Origin: Campylobacter gracilis
Lineage (GTDB): Bacteria > Campylobacterota > Campylobacteria > Campylobacterales > Campylobacteraceae
Assembly (NCBI RefSeq): GCF_018374135.1
Contig: NZ_JAHAFS010000011.1
Span: 24,416-88,415, forward strand
DNA: 64,000 nucleotides
Direction: 5' to 3'
Shown: piece by piece, positions 25,114 through 33,885 of the stretch
How the letters are laid out: the number at the start of each line of letters is the position of its first letter
Numbering within the stretch: position 1 is the first letter of the stretch
Notes under the pieces: generated by a model
What the model was told of the DNA's origin: nothing
Databases searched by the model: none
The model's input: the letters and a program-made list of their open reading frames with translations, nothing else
Position numbers and translations under genes: made by a program

Positions 25114-25698
25114 ATGAAAATTTTAAAAGTTCTAGCGCTTTGCGGAGCGCTTTTGATTTCGGCGCACGCTATTAGCGATGCGGATATCGAGTCGGTGATG
25201 AGCCAGAAGGTCGCCGAGGCCGTAAATATTATGCGAAGCAGTACACCGAAAGACGCAAAGCCTGCGAAAATTTTTGCACTTTTTGACGGCTATTTTGATT
25301 ATAAAATGATGGCGAAGCTATCCCTTGCCAAGCATTACGCGAGTCTTAGCCCCGCGCAGATCGCGGAATTTAATAAGGCCTTCGAGGCGCATCTAAAGCG
25401 CTCCTTTATCGAAAAACTTTCGCTTTATACCGATCAGGATATGAAAGTGCTAAGCAAACAAAGCCCGAGCGATAAGCGCCGCGTGCTAAAAACGCAGGTC
25501 ATCGGCGAGCAGAAAAACTACGACATAGATTTTAAATTTTATCCTAACGGCGCTGATTGGCGTATCTACGACGTCGATATCGTGGGCGTCAGCTTAATTC
25601 AGACCTACCGCTCGCAGCTAGGCGACGTAACGCAAAGCTTGGGCTTTGACGAGCTTATAAAGCGGCTAAATTCCACTGTCATCAATAGCGGCGAATAG
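25114..25698 (+). CDS. mlaC: MlaC family periplasmic phospholipid-binding protein
   Basis: A 194-residue protein with an N-terminal signal peptide (MKILKVLALCGALLISAHA). The MlaC/Ttg2D domain shows DYKMMAKLSLAKHYASLSPA and DWRIYDVDIVGVSLIQTYRS. It shuttles phospholipids between the outer and inner membranes. The gene sits two bases after mlaA. No mlaEFDB genes are present nearby. Confidence 0.92.
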   Translation: MKILKVLALCGALLISAHAISDADIESVMSQKVAEAVNIMRSSTPKDAKPAKIFALFDGYFDYKMMAKLSLAKHYASLSPAQIAEFNKAFEAHLKRSFIEKLSLYTDQDMKVLSKQSPSDKRRVLKTQVIGEQKNYDIDFKFYPNGADWRIYDVDIVGVSLIQTYRSQLGDVTQSLGFDELIKRLNSTVINSGE

Positions 25699-25722
25699 CG
25701 GCGCACTCAAAAAGAGCGGTAT

Positions 25723-28572
25723 TTGAAAAAAATTTTTCGCTTAATCGTCGCGTTTCCAAAAATCACGCTCGCGCTGTTTACGGTGCTGGCGCTGTTTTTC
25801 GGATATTACTCCACAAAGCTAGAGATCGACGCTTCGAGCCAGACGCTTCTACTAGATAATGACAAAGACCTTCAAATTTGGCGCGAAGTATCCAAACGCT
25901 ACGAAACGCCAAATTTCTTGGTGCTTGCATACACTCCCGCGGGCGATCTTTTAGCGCCCGAGACGATCCGCAAGATAGCGCAGATGGACGCAGCTTTTTC
26001 CAAGCTGGATTTCGTCGCTAGCGTCACGGACATCACGAATGTGCCGCTTTTGCTAAACAAAGGTGGCGGCATGAGCGAGCTGCTTAAACACATACCCACC
26101 CTTACCGACGCGGACGTAAATTTAACCGCGGCTAGGCGCGAGTTTGCCACGAGCCCCTTTTACGCGTCAAATTTAGTAAGCGCAGATCTTCGCACTACCG
26201 CAATTTTAATAAATTTAAAGCCGCAGACCCGCTACGAGGAGCTTTTGCGCCTAAGAGACGGAGCTAAAAGCGCTCTAGAGCAAGCGGAGCACGAGGGCAA
26301 CCGCTCGGGGGCTCAAATTTCACAGCTTAAAGACGCGCTTAAAGTTGCGGAGCAAAATTTTAAATCCTACCGCGACGAACTACGCGAAAAGGATCACCGC
26401 GACATTGTGGCTTTGCGCGCGCTGATCGCGGGCTTTGAGAAGGAATTTACGGGCGACCGATTGTTTCTAGGCGGATTAAATATGATCGCAGACGATATGG
26501 TGGGCTACGTCCGCTCGGATCTGGCGACCTACGGACTCGGCGCCTTGGTGCTTCTGCTGGCTTGCTTTTGGCTCTTTTTTAGACAGGCGAAATTTATCCT
26601 GCTGCCGCTTATCATCTGCGCGTATTCGGTCGTGCTCGCAGCGGGGCTTTTCGGCTTTTTAGACTTTGAAATTACCGTCATCAGCTCAAATTTTATCGCG
26701 CTTCAGCTCATCATCACGGTTTCGGTCTGTATCCACCTAATCGTCGCATACCGCGAATTTAGCGCGCGCTTTCACGCATTTTCGCAACGCCAGCTCGTTT
26801 ACGCAGTGCTTCGCGAGCGCGCGATGCCCTGCTTTTTCGCAATCTTTACGACCGTTATCGGCTTTATGTCGCTAATTTTTTGCGATATAAAACCCGTAAT
26901 TTCTCTGGGAATTATGATGAGTGTAGGCATCAGTATCTCGCTAGTTACGGCGTTTGGAGTATTCGGCGCGGTTATGTCGCTGCTAAAGCGTACGCACAAT
27001 AATCGCAGCTTCGAGCAGCACTTTAAATTTACGCTTTGGTGCGCCGAAACGGCGCTACGCAGCAGAGGCGCGGTCTATGGCGTATGCGCTGCGGCGGTGA
27101 TCTTTGGGCTGTACGGTATCTCGCAGCTGCGCGTCGAAAACAGCTTCATCGGCTACTTCAAAAAAAGCACCGACATCCGCGCAGGCATGGAGGTCATCGA
27201 TACAAATCTCGGCGGAACAATCCCGCTTGATATCGTCGTTAAATTTAAAAGTGCAGGCGGCGCAGATACTGCTAGCGGGAGTGAAAATTCCGCAAGCGGT
27301 AGCGCAAATTTTAAGAGCGGCGAAAATTCCAATCCTGCGGGGCAAAATTTTGCTGCAAATTCTACTCAGCAAAATTCTACTCAGCAAAATTCTATCGCGC
27401 ATAATTCCGCTACTAAGAATTCTACCGCCACAGCGCAAAATTCTATTGCAGGAAATTCCATACCTCAAAGTTCCGTTGCCGCGGCGCAAAATTTAAATGA
27501 TCAAAATTTTATCGCGCAAAGCTCCGTCGCGGCAGCACAGCCAAGCGGCGCCGTAAATTTAGATCAAACCCATGCCGCAAATTTAGAGCAAAATTCCACT
27601 GCGAGCGACGATTTTGGCGATTTCGAAGCCGAATACGCCGCCAACGAAAACAAGCCGCAATATTGGTTCACCTCCGAAAAGATGCGTATCATCAGCAAAA
27701 TAGATGATTTTTTGAAAGACAAAAACGTCACGGGGCACGAGTTTATCGGCGACGTAAGCTCGCTCGCATCGCTTTTGAAGCTCGGCAAGCAGATTAATCA
27801 AGGGCGCGATCTGGATGATCTAAGCCTTGCTCTAATCTACTCTGAAATGCCGGCAAACTACCGTGAATTGGTGCTTTCGCCCTTTGTAAACATCGAAGCG
27901 AACGAGGCGCACTTTAGCGTCCGCACGATAGATAGCGATCCGCGCTTACGCAGAGCGAAATTCCTAAAAGATCTGCAAAACGAGCTAAATTCTTTGCTCG
28001 AAGGCGAGCAGGCAAGCGCACAGATCAGCGGTATAATGGTGCTTTATAACAATATGCTTCAAAGCCTGATGAGCTCGCAGATAGACACCCTGGGTATCAC
28101 CGTGCTCGTGCTTTTCGTGCTTTTCGTGATCATCTTTCGCTCGTTTTCATACGCTCTTATCGCGATCGTCGTAAATTTAATCCCGCTTTGCGCCTGCTTC
28201 GGCATCATGGGCGTTGCGGGCATTCCGCTGGATATCATGAGTATCACGATAGCGGCGATTAGCATCGGTATCGGCGTGGACGATGTCATCCACTATATCT
28301 ATCGCTACAAGCGCGAGTTTGCGCGCCTTGGCGACGAGGCTGCGGCTATCCGCGCAAGCCACGCAAGTATCGGATACGCGATGTATTATACGTCGTTTGC
28401 GATCATTTTGGGCTTTAGCGTGATGATGATGAGCAATTTCTGGCCTACGATCTACTTTGGGATGTTAATATGTCTGGTGATGAGCCTACTGCTTTTGGGC
28501 GCGCTCATAATCCTGCCGTCGCTAATAATGAGCCGAAAGGGTTTGAAATTTAGCCTCTTTAAAGCTAAATAA
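25723..28572 (+). CDS. RND superfamily exporter (MMPL-type) with a 135-residue Asn/Ser/Gln-rich insertion
   Basis: An inner membrane transporter of 949 residues, with two repeats of a large periplasmic domain and clusters of about six helices (about 265-420 and 785-935). It resembles the hopanoid/lipid-exporter branch of RND proteins. In C. jejuni a shorter homologue follows mlaA and mlaC, which suggests a role in lipid traffic. The start is TTG at 25723. Residues of about 510-645 are a low-complexity block (GQNFAANSTQQNSTQQNS) in the second periplasmic domain. Its 360-base core (27241-27600) holds about 16 RAATTY words, including a tandem repeat at 27361-27390. The substrate is unknown. Confidence 0.88.
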   Translation: MKKIFRLIVAFPKITLALFTVLALFFGYYSTKLEIDASSQTLLLDNDKDLQIWREVSKRYETPNFLVLAYTPAGDLLAPETIRKIAQMDAAFSKLDFVASVTDITNVPLLLNKGGGMSELLKHIPTLTDADVNLTAARREFATSPFYASNLVSADLRTTAILINLKPQTRYEELLRLRDGAKSALEQAEHEGNRSGAQISQLKDALKVAEQNFKSYRDELREKDHRDIVALRALIAGFEKEFTGDRLFLGGLNMIADDMVGYVRSDLATYGLGALVLLLACFWLFFRQAKFILLPLIICAYSVVLAAGLFGFLDFEITVISSNFIALQLIITVSVCIHLIVAYREFSARFHAFSQRQLVYAVLRERAMPCFFAIFTTVIGFMSLIFCDIKPVISLGIMMSVGISISLVTAFGVFGAVMSLLKRTHNNRSFEQHFKFTLWCAETALRSRGAVYGVCAAAVIFGLYGISQLRVENSFIGYFKKSTDIRAGMEVIDTNLGGTIPLDIVVKFKSAGGADTASGSENSASGSANFKSGENSNPAGQNFAANSTQQNSTQQNSIAHNSATKNSTATAQNSIAGNSIPQSSVAAAQNLNDQNFIAQSSVAAAQPSGAVNLDQTHAANLEQNSTASDDFGDFEAEYAANENKPQYWFTSEKMRIISKIDDFLKDKNVTGHEFIGDVSSLASLLKLGKQINQGRDLDDLSLALIYSEMPANYRELVLSPFVNIEANEAHFSVRTIDSDPRLRRAKFLKDLQNELNSLLEGEQASAQISGIMVLYNNMLQSLMSSQIDTLGITVLVLFVLFVIIFRSFSYALIAIVVNLIPLCACFGIMGVAGIPLDIMSITIAAISIGIGVDDVIHYIYRYKREFARLGDEAAAIRASHASIGYAMYYTSFAIILGFSVMMMSNFWPTIYFGMLICLVMSLLLLGALIILPSLIMSRKGLKFSLFKAK
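27361..27393 (+). repeat. 15-base tandem repeat inside the RND gene
   Basis: The unit TCTACTCAGCAAAAT occurs twice in direct succession (27361-27375, 27376-27390) and is followed by TCT of a third copy. It keeps the reading frame and encodes STQQN twice. This is a likely site of replication slippage and so of length variation between strains. Confidence 0.85.
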
Positions 28573-28584
28573 ATTTTATCTCGC

Positions 28585-28590
28585 TATAAT
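28585..28590 (+). promoter_or_regulatory. promoter -10 of selC
   Basis: A perfect TATAAT preceded by CGC ends 11 bases before the first base of tRNA-Sec and just after the RND stop codon. This spacing suits transcription beginning at the tRNA itself. Confidence 0.65.
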
Positions 28591-28600
28591 TCCCGCATTT

Positions 28601-28697
28601 GGAGAGGATGGCGACCTGGTGGCGTCTGCGGACTTCAAATCCGATAGGAGGGCGGTTGACCGTTTTCCGGGGGGTTCGATTCCCTCCCTCTCTCGCC
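28601..28697 (+). tRNA. selC: tRNA-Sec (anticodon TCA)
   Basis: The anticodon loop CTTCAAA carries TCA, which reads UGA, between short stems CGGA and TCCG. A very long variable arm (GGAGGGCGG/CCGTTTTCC, nine pairs with G-T) follows, then the T-arm GGGGG-TTCGATT-CCCTC and the 3' end CGCC. Acceptor pairing of GAGAGG with CCTCTC is good, but the exact first base is uncertain by one position. The overall length of about 97 bases is typical for selenocysteine tRNA. It shows that the organism inserts selenocysteine, most likely into formate dehydrogenase. Confidence 0.92.
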
Positions 28698-28972
28698 GAA
28701 TTCTTTTAAAAATTCCATCTTTAAATTTTATCTTTCACGCTTTTAACCACGTGCTTCACGAATTTATCTCAAATTTCGGCTCGATAGCAAGCTTTGGGCA
28801 TAAAAAAGAAGGTGGATCATCAAAGCTTGCTATCGAGCTAAATTTTATCGTAAATGAGGGTAAAAGCGTAAGTCTGTCTGATAAATTTAAACTTATCACG
28901 AACGGTAAAGAAGATCCCGTAAATAAAATGAAGTCAAAAGATGTCATAGCAGGCTTCTACGAAAGGCAATAA
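28698..28972 (+). pseudogene. probable remnant or unrecognised small gene after selC
   Basis: An open frame that runs through the tRNA continues to a TAA at 28972 and encodes a protein-like C-terminal part (SSKLAIELNFIVNEGKSVSL, then DKFKLITNGKEDPVNKMKSK). No ATG with a ribosome site begins it. A GTG near 28751 is possible but has no Shine-Dalgarno. A strong terminator follows 13 bases after the stop, as expected for a real transcript. The stretch contains an 18-bp perfect inverted repeat. I do not recognise the product. It may be the 3' end of a gene lost by rearrangement next to selC. Confidence 0.4.
28779..28838. repeat. perfect 18-bp inverted repeat
   Basis: GCTCGATAGCAAGCTTTG at 28779-28796 and its exact complement at 28821-28838 flank a 24-base spacer. 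No T-run follows, so it is not an ordinary terminator. It could fold in RNA as a long hairpin or mark the ends of a small excised or inverted segment. Confidence 0.9.
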
Positions 28973-28984
28973 GCGCCTCATCTC

Positions 28985-29027
28985 GCGGCTAAATTTTATG
29001 AAATTTTAAAATTTAGCCGCTTTTTTT
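28985..29027 (+). terminator. strong Rho-independent terminator
   Basis: A perfect 14-bp stem GCGGCTAAATTTTA/TAAAATTTAGCCGC with an 8-base loop is followed by TTTTTTT. It ends the transcript from the selC region. The stem includes the over-represented AAATTT word on both arms. Confidence 0.93.
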
Positions 29028-29074
29028 ATAATAAAATTTCATCCAAAATTTCAGGTGTGATTTTAAATTTAAAA

Positions 29075-29102
29075 CGCGGCGGAAGCAGTTTCGCTCGCCG
29101 CG
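29075..29102 (-). terminator. possible terminator of trxB
   Basis: On the minus strand CGCGGCG and CGCCGCG form a 7-bp GC stem with a 14-base loop, followed by TTTTAAATTT, about 30 bases after the trxB stop. The stem is short and the T-run broken, so it is weaker than the other terminators here. Confidence 0.45.
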
Positions 29103-29129
29103 CCGTGAAATTTTACGCCGAATACAAGC

Positions 29130-30074
29130 TTATTTGTCGTGTCCTTGCAGATACGCAATCGCGCTAAGTGCGGCAACCGCGCCGTCGCCTGCCGCGCAAA
29201 CGACCTGTTTAGGCGCATCCTGTCTCATATCGCCCGCCGCAAATAGTCCGTGTACGCTTGTTTGCATCTTTAAATTTACCGCGACCTGCCCGCCCGGCGT
29301 GATGTCGCAGATGAACTTGCAGCTTTCGTCTTTTAGCACCTCGTTTCGTACGTCAAGCCCCACGAATACGAAGACCCCGGGTAGTTGCAGCTCACGCGCG
29401 GCGGCGCTAATTTTATCCTTGACGACTATGCCCGTTACCCCGCTTGCATCGCCTTTGATCTGCTCTACGAGCGCGTTTGTGATGAGCTCGATATTCTCAC
29501 TTTCACGCACCTTTTGCACGGTCGAAGGCGCAGCACGAAATTCGTCGCGACGATGGATCAGATAGACTTTAGAGCAAATTTTAGCTAGATACAGAGCCTC
29601 CTCTAGCGCCGTGTCGCCGCCGCCGAGGACGGCAACCTCTTTGCCCTTATAAAAAAACCCGTCGCAGGTCGCGCAGGTGCTAACGCCGCGACCGAAGAAC
29701 TCATCCTCGCCCTCGATCCCCGCGCGGCGCGGAGTAGAGCCCGTAGCGACGATAACGGCGCGTGCGCGACGCGTTTGATCGCCCTCGAGATAGATCGTAA
29801 AATTTCCGTCGCCGTCTTTTGAGACGCGTAGCACGCGCACCATCTCATGCTTCAGCCCGAAGCGGAAGCACTGCTCCTGCCAAGGCGCCATAAAGCTCAT
29901 CCCATCAGTCACCGCAGCAACGCCGGGATAGTTTTCCATCTCGGAGCTTGAGGTAATCTGCCCGCCGGGCATCCCCATCTCAAACATCACGACGTCCTTT
30001 AAACCGCCTCTTGTAGCATAAAGCCCCGCCGCTAGCCCCGCAGGACCGCCGCCGATAATTGCTAAATCTAACAT
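29130..30074 (-). CDS. trxB: thioredoxin reductase
   Basis: This NADPH-dependent flavoenzyme reduces thioredoxin. FAD-binding GGGPAGLAAGLYATRGG is at the N-terminus, the redox pair CATC near 137, the NADPH fold VLGGGDTALEEAL near 155 and the FAD-closing GLFAAGDMRQD near 280. The length of 314 is normal. It lies downstream of trxA on the same strand, but a terminator between them suggests separate transcripts. Confidence 0.97.
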   Translation of the reverse strand: MLDLAIIGGGPAGLAAGLYATRGGLKDVVMFEMGMPGGQITSSSEMENYPGVAAVTDGMSFMAPWQEQCFRFGLKHEMVRVLRVSKDGDGNFTIYLEGDQTRRARAVIVATGSTPRRAGIEGEDEFFGRGVSTCATCDGFFYKGKEVAVLGGGDTALEEALYLAKICSKVYLIHRRDEFRAAPSTVQKVRESENIELITNALVEQIKGDASGVTGIVVKDKISAAARELQLPGVFVFVGLDVRNEVLKDESCKFICDITPGGQVAVNLKMQTSVHGLFAAGDMRQDAPKQVVCAAGDGAVAALSAIAYLQGHDK

Positions 30075-30154
30075 TTTTTCTCCTTAATTATTTTATTAAG
30101 TAAAGTCGCGAGCGTTAAATTTACGAATTTAATTAATAAAACGATGAGTGGGAG

Positions 30155-30177
30155 AAAAAAGGGCGAAGCCGCCCTTT
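30155..30177 (-). terminator. Rho-independent terminator of trxA
   Basis: The minus strand has AAGGGCG and CGCCCTT around a 4-base loop, followed by six T, six bases after the trxA stop. Confidence 0.88.
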
Positions 30178-30182
30178 GAAAT

Positions 30183-30497
30183 TTACAGAAGCGAGTTTAG
30201 CTTGTCGGCTATGATCTGCTTGGATTGCGCGCCGATGAGCTGAGCTTTTAGCTCGCCGTCTTTGAAAAATAGTATCGTTGGGATCGAGCGAACGCCGAAC
30301 TGTACCGCAAGATCCTGCGCTTCGTCGGTATTTACTTTGCAAATTTTAGCCTTGCCGTCGTAATCGTTCGCAAGCTCCTCGATGATCGGGGCGATCATAC
30401 GGCACGGTCCGCACCAAGGCGCCCAAAAATCGACTAACGCGACACCCTCTTTAGTAACATCGAAATTCTCCGAAGTAAGCTCTATATACTTTCCCAT
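30183..30497 (-). CDS. trxA: thioredoxin 1
   Basis: A 104-residue dithiol protein with the active site WCGPC at 28-32 and the cis-Pro segment GVRSIPTILFF. It reduces ribonucleotide reductase, peroxiredoxins and other cytoplasmic proteins. The ribosome site AAGGAG and a TATAAT box upstream indicate an independent, well-expressed gene. Confidence 0.98.
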   Translation of the reverse strand: MGKYIELTSENFDVTKEGVALVDFWAPWCGPCRMIAPIIEELANDYDGKAKICKVNTDEAQDLAVQFGVRSIPTILFFKDGELKAQLIGAQSKQIIADKLNSLL

Positions 30498-30526
30498 AAT
30501 GTTCTCCTTGTGTTAAAATTCTGCGG

Positions 30527-30532
30527 ATTATA
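30527..30532 (-). promoter_or_regulatory. candidate promoter (-10) of trxA
   Basis: The minus strand reads AACTATAATCCGC, a perfect TATAAT 29 bases before the trxA ATG. Confidence 0.6.
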
Positions 30533-30567
30533 GTTCATTATCTTAAATAAATAATAAAAATTCTAAT

Positions 30568-30906
30568 TTAAAAAGATATGTTGGCGATAAATTTTATCTG
30601 CTTTGGATAAACTTCCACGACGTCGATCTGCCACGGCTCGTCCGTATCGCAGCTCATCAGATAAAATTCCGCCGCCTTTAAAATTTTAGCCATCTTAGCG
30701 CCCGTCACACGCTCTACGGCGTCGTAATCGCCGCTCGTGGCCTTCACCTCGACGAAGTGCAAAATCCCGTCTTTACGCGCGACAATATCAATCTCGCCAA
30801 AGCGACAGCGGAAATTTCGCTTTAAAATTTCAAATCCTTCGCCGCGTAAAAATTCCGCAGCACGGTCCTCGCAAGCAAAGCCGAAAATGTATTCTTTTAA
30901 GCCCAA
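30568..30906 (-). CDS. YraN/UPF0102 family endonuclease-like protein
   Basis: A 112-residue protein of the predicted Holliday-junction-resolvase-like nuclease fold. The conserved FGEIDIVARKDG and FVEVKAT segments provide the Asp and Glu-x-Lys of the restriction-endonuclease-like site. Its cellular role is not settled in any species. It begins one base after the hom stop codon and is therefore in the hom operon, as in C. jejuni. Confidence 0.88.
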   Translation of the reverse strand: MGLKEYIFGFACEDRAAEFLRGEGFEILKRNFRCRFGEIDIVARKDGILHFVEVKATSGDYDAVERVTGAKMAKILKAAEFYLMSCDTDEPWQIDVVEVYPKQIKFIANISF

Positions 30907-30907
30907 G

Positions 30908-32176
30908 CTAACTTTCTATCCTGATCATAAAAGGCTTTTGCGTGATGAAATTTTCGCCGCTAATTACGCTTATTGCGCGCTTTATGTCCTTCTCGCAACA
31001 CGTATGCGTCGTGAAAAACAGCGTCACTTCCTCGTCCGTTTTGAGCTTAGGCTTTTGCAAAAAGCTGTCGATCGAAAGATCGTTTAAGCTCATAATATTC
31101 GTAAGCTTCGCCAGCACGCCCTTCTCGTCGCGCACGCGCAGTCTGAAATAATACTTCGTGCGGATCTGCTCGCTCGGCAAAATTTGCATAAAATTTTCGC
31201 TCGGCAAAATTTTATATCCAAGCATCGGGTTTTTGTTATCGCGCGCGATGTCGATGAGATCGCTTATAACAGCGCTTGCCGTAGCGCTACCGCCAGCGCC
31301 TGGTCCGTAATACATACTCTCGCCGACGCAGTCTCCGTAGATGCTCACGCCGTTCATCACGCCGTCTACTTTTGAGAGCATTTGATCCTTCGAAATGAGC
31401 GCAGGATGGACGCGCAGCTCGACTTTGTTGTCGCACGCGCGCTTGGCTACCGCAAGCAGCTTGATTATGAAATCAAATTCGCGCGCAAAATAGATGTCCT
31501 CCTGCGTGATCTCCTCTATTCCCTCTATTAGGATATCTTCCGGATCGCCGTGCACGCCGTATGCGATGCTAGCTAAGATCAAAAGCTTATGCGCCGCGTC
31601 GAACCCGCCGATATCAAAGCTAGGATCGGCTTCGGCGTAACCGAGTTCTTGAGCTCGCTTTAGCGCGTCCTCAAATTTCTCGTTTTTTTGCATCATATTC
31701 GTAAGGATAAAGTTGCTCGTGCCGTTTACGATGCCGATTATTTTTTCGATACGATTGGCGCTTAGCCCCTCGCGTAGGGTTTTGATGATCGGAATTCCGC
31801 CCGCCACGCTCGCTTCAAAGCCAAAAGGCGTATCGCCCGCCAAAGCCTGGAGCTTGTAGCGATGATAAGCCAGAAGCGCCTTATTTGCGGTAACGACCGC
31901 CTTTTTACGCTTTAAAATTTCGCTTACGATCTCGTAGGGCTTTTCTACCCCGCCCATAAGCTCTACAAAAACGTCGATGTCGTCGCGCTCAATGATACTC
32001 CCAGCGTCGTTGCTAAGCGGAATTTTCACGTCACGTTTTTTGCTCGTATCGCGCACGAGCCCGATTACGGGCTCTATGCTAACGCCCGCGCGCGCAAGGA
32101 TGATATCTTTGTTTTTGATCAAAATGTTTGCAACTTCGCTACCTACGGTGCCGACGCCTAAAATCGCTACCTTCAT
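30908..32176 (-). CDS. hom: homoserine dehydrogenase
   Basis: The enzyme reduces aspartate semialdehyde to homoserine for threonine and methionine. The NAD(P)-binding site is AILGVGTVGSEVANIL, the catalytic region contains GIVNGTSNFILTNM and AEADPSFDIGGFDAAHKL, and a C-terminal ACT domain (YFRLRVRDEKGVLAKLTNIM) allows feedback control by threonine. The length of 422 is normal. Its start overlaps the aminotransferase stop (TGATG). Confidence 0.96.
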   Translation of the reverse strand: MKVAILGVGTVGSEVANILIKNKDIILARAGVSIEPVIGLVRDTSKKRDVKIPLSNDAGSIIERDDIDVFVELMGGVEKPYEIVSEILKRKKAVVTANKALLAYHRYKLQALAGDTPFGFEASVAGGIPIIKTLREGLSANRIEKIIGIVNGTSNFILTNMMQKNEKFEDALKRAQELGYAEADPSFDIGGFDAAHKLLILASIAYGVHGDPEDILIEGIEEITQEDIYFAREFDFIIKLLAVAKRACDNKVELRVHPALISKDQMLSKVDGVMNGVSIYGDCVGESMYYGPGAGGSATASAVISDLIDIARDNKNPMLGYKILPSENFMQILPSEQIRTKYYFRLRVRDEKGVLAKLTNIMSLNDLSIDSFLQKPKLKTDEEVTLFFTTHTCCEKDIKRAISVISGENFITQKPFMIRIES

Positions 32177-33381
32177 CAGATCTCTTTCAAATATTTTTTT
32201 ATATTTCTAGCGGCCTGGCGGATCCTGTTTTCGTTTTCGATAAAAGCGATCCGCACATAATCGTCTCCCGCCGCACCAAAGCCCACGCCTGGGCTTACGG
32301 CGACGCGCGCCTTGGTAAGAAGCTGTTTGGAAAACTCCATACTCCTTAGATGAGCCGCCGCGGGCGGTAATTTCGCCCATGCAAACATCGATGCGCTAGG
32401 TTTTGCGATCTGCCAACCCGCATCCGCAAAAGTATCGATCAAAAAATTTCTACGCTTCTCATAGCTCGCGCGGATCTGCTCTACGCACTCCTGCGGTCCA
32501 TCCAGTGCGATCGTAGCGGCTACTTGGATCGGCGTAAACATGCCGTAATCAAACCACGACTTGATCTTTTTAAGCGCGGCTACGAGCTTTTTGTTGCCGC
32601 TAACAAAACCCACGCGCCAGCCCGCCATATTGTAGGTTTTAGAGAGCGTGTATGCCTCGACGGCGACGTCTTTTGCACCCTGAACCTCAAAGATCGACGG
32701 CGTTTTATAACCCTCAAAAGCGATCTCCGCGTAAGCGATGTCGCTGATGATATAAAACCGCTCCTGCCGCGCCATCGCCACGAGCCGCTCGTAGAAGCTC
32801 TTTTGCACGACGACCGTGGTGGGGTTGTGCGGGAAATTTACGACGACGTATTTTGGGCGCGGAATGCTCTCGTCGAAGGTTTTTTGCAGATCGATGAAAA
32901 ATTTATTCTCATTAAAATTTAAATTCTCATCATAGGCAAGCGGGATTTTAACGACGTTGCCGCCCGCGATGATGAAAGCTTGAGTATGTATCGGATACGC
33001 GGGATCAGGCACCACCGCGACATCGCCAGGATTTACGATCGCGCTAGTTAGATGCACGAAGCCCTCTTTAGAGCCCATCACGGCGACGATCTCGCTTTCA
33101 GGGTCCAAGATCACGCCGTATTTGCGCTTATACCAATTCGCGCAGGCAAGTCGCAGCTTGTAGATGCCCTGGCTTACGGAGTAGCCGTGCGTCTTGTCCT
33201 TTTGCGCGCTTTCGCAAAGCTTGTCTATTATATGCTGCGGCGTCCTGCCGTCGGGATTGCCCATCGAAAAATCGATTATATCCTCGCCGGCTCTGCGTGC
33301 AGCCATTTTTATGGCGTTAACCTCGGCAAAAACGTAATTTGGCAAACGCTCGATTTTTGAAAAACGGATTTCGTCAAACAT
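32176..33381 (-). CDS. class I/II pyridoxal-phosphate aminotransferase
   Basis: A 401-residue aminotransferase of the aspartate/alanine subgroup. The PLP lysine lies in YTLSKTYNMAGWRVGF, the substrate-binding Asn in VVNFPHNPTTVV and the phosphate-binding Arg further on. It could serve in aspartate, alanine or LL-diaminopimelate synthesis. The link to hom points to the aspartate family. The start uses ATG, and the gene is first in the aminotransferase-hom-yraN operon. Confidence 0.88.
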   Translation of the reverse strand: MFDEIRFSKIERLPNYVFAEVNAIKMAARRAGEDIIDFSMGNPDGRTPQHIIDKLCESAQKDKTHGYSVSQGIYKLRLACANWYKRKYGVILDPESEIVAVMGSKEGFVHLTSAIVNPGDVAVVPDPAYPIHTQAFIIAGGNVVKIPLAYDENLNFNENKFFIDLQKTFDESIPRPKYVVVNFPHNPTTVVVQKSFYERLVAMARQERFYIISDIAYAEIAFEGYKTPSIFEVQGAKDVAVEAYTLSKTYNMAGWRVGFVSGNKKLVAALKKIKSWFDYGMFTPIQVAATIALDGPQECVEQIRASYEKRRNFLIDTFADAGWQIAKPSASMFAWAKLPPAAAHLRSMEFSKQLLTKARVAVSPGVGFGAAGDDYVRIAFIENENRIRQAARNIKKYLKEI

Positions 33382-33885
33382 CTCAAACCTCTTATTTTAA
33401 AGTAATTTTCAAGCCATATTTAAAATTTCGCGCCTTAAACGCAGCGATCTGCTCATGCTGCACGGAGGCAGAATTTCAAGCCCTAGCAGCGATGCGGCGG
33501 CGCTTTTATATCACTAAGACGTTTAAAACCCTTGCCTCGCTAAAATTTTAAAACCGCGGAGGCGCAGAGGCGTGTTGATCGTTTAAATTTATCGCGTAGC
33601 GACTACTTTGCGGCGACATTTAAATTTACATCCGATCGAAACGACCGAGACCTCCGTTTTGCAGGGCACCATGGACGGCGCCTCTTAAATTTAGTGCGCT
33701 ACTGCAAGCGCCCGCACCGCTAAATTTTATCTACGCCGTTTAAAATTTTATCCAAGGCAGCGCGATTCAAACTTTTTAAATTTACAGCCGTGAGTTTAAA
33801 TTTAAACCGAGCGCGCAGCAAGCCGAAATTTACCCTCGATGGCGGCGAAGTCCTACGAGCGAAAAACCGCGCGAGAGCGAGGATT
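33382..33885. other. 504-base spacer
   Basis: Nothing gene-like is visible on either strand apart from a 70-codon plus-strand frame (33339-33551) that starts within the aminotransferase gene and has no ribosome site. The stretch holds many AAATTT/AAATTC words. It lies where the C. jejuni relative has a small periplasmic protein gene, as I recall, so it may be a decayed remnant of that gene. Confidence 0.5.

Noticed and set aside
27104..27496. 130-codon frame with many Ile/Leu repeats in the RND gene
   Set aside because: It is another frame of the same low-complexity DNA; the repeats arise from the insert words.
28601..28697. Reading the tRNA after the RND gene as a tRNA-Ser
   Set aside because: The anticodon loop carries TCA, not a Ser anticodon, and the variable arm of about nine pairs fits tRNA-Sec.
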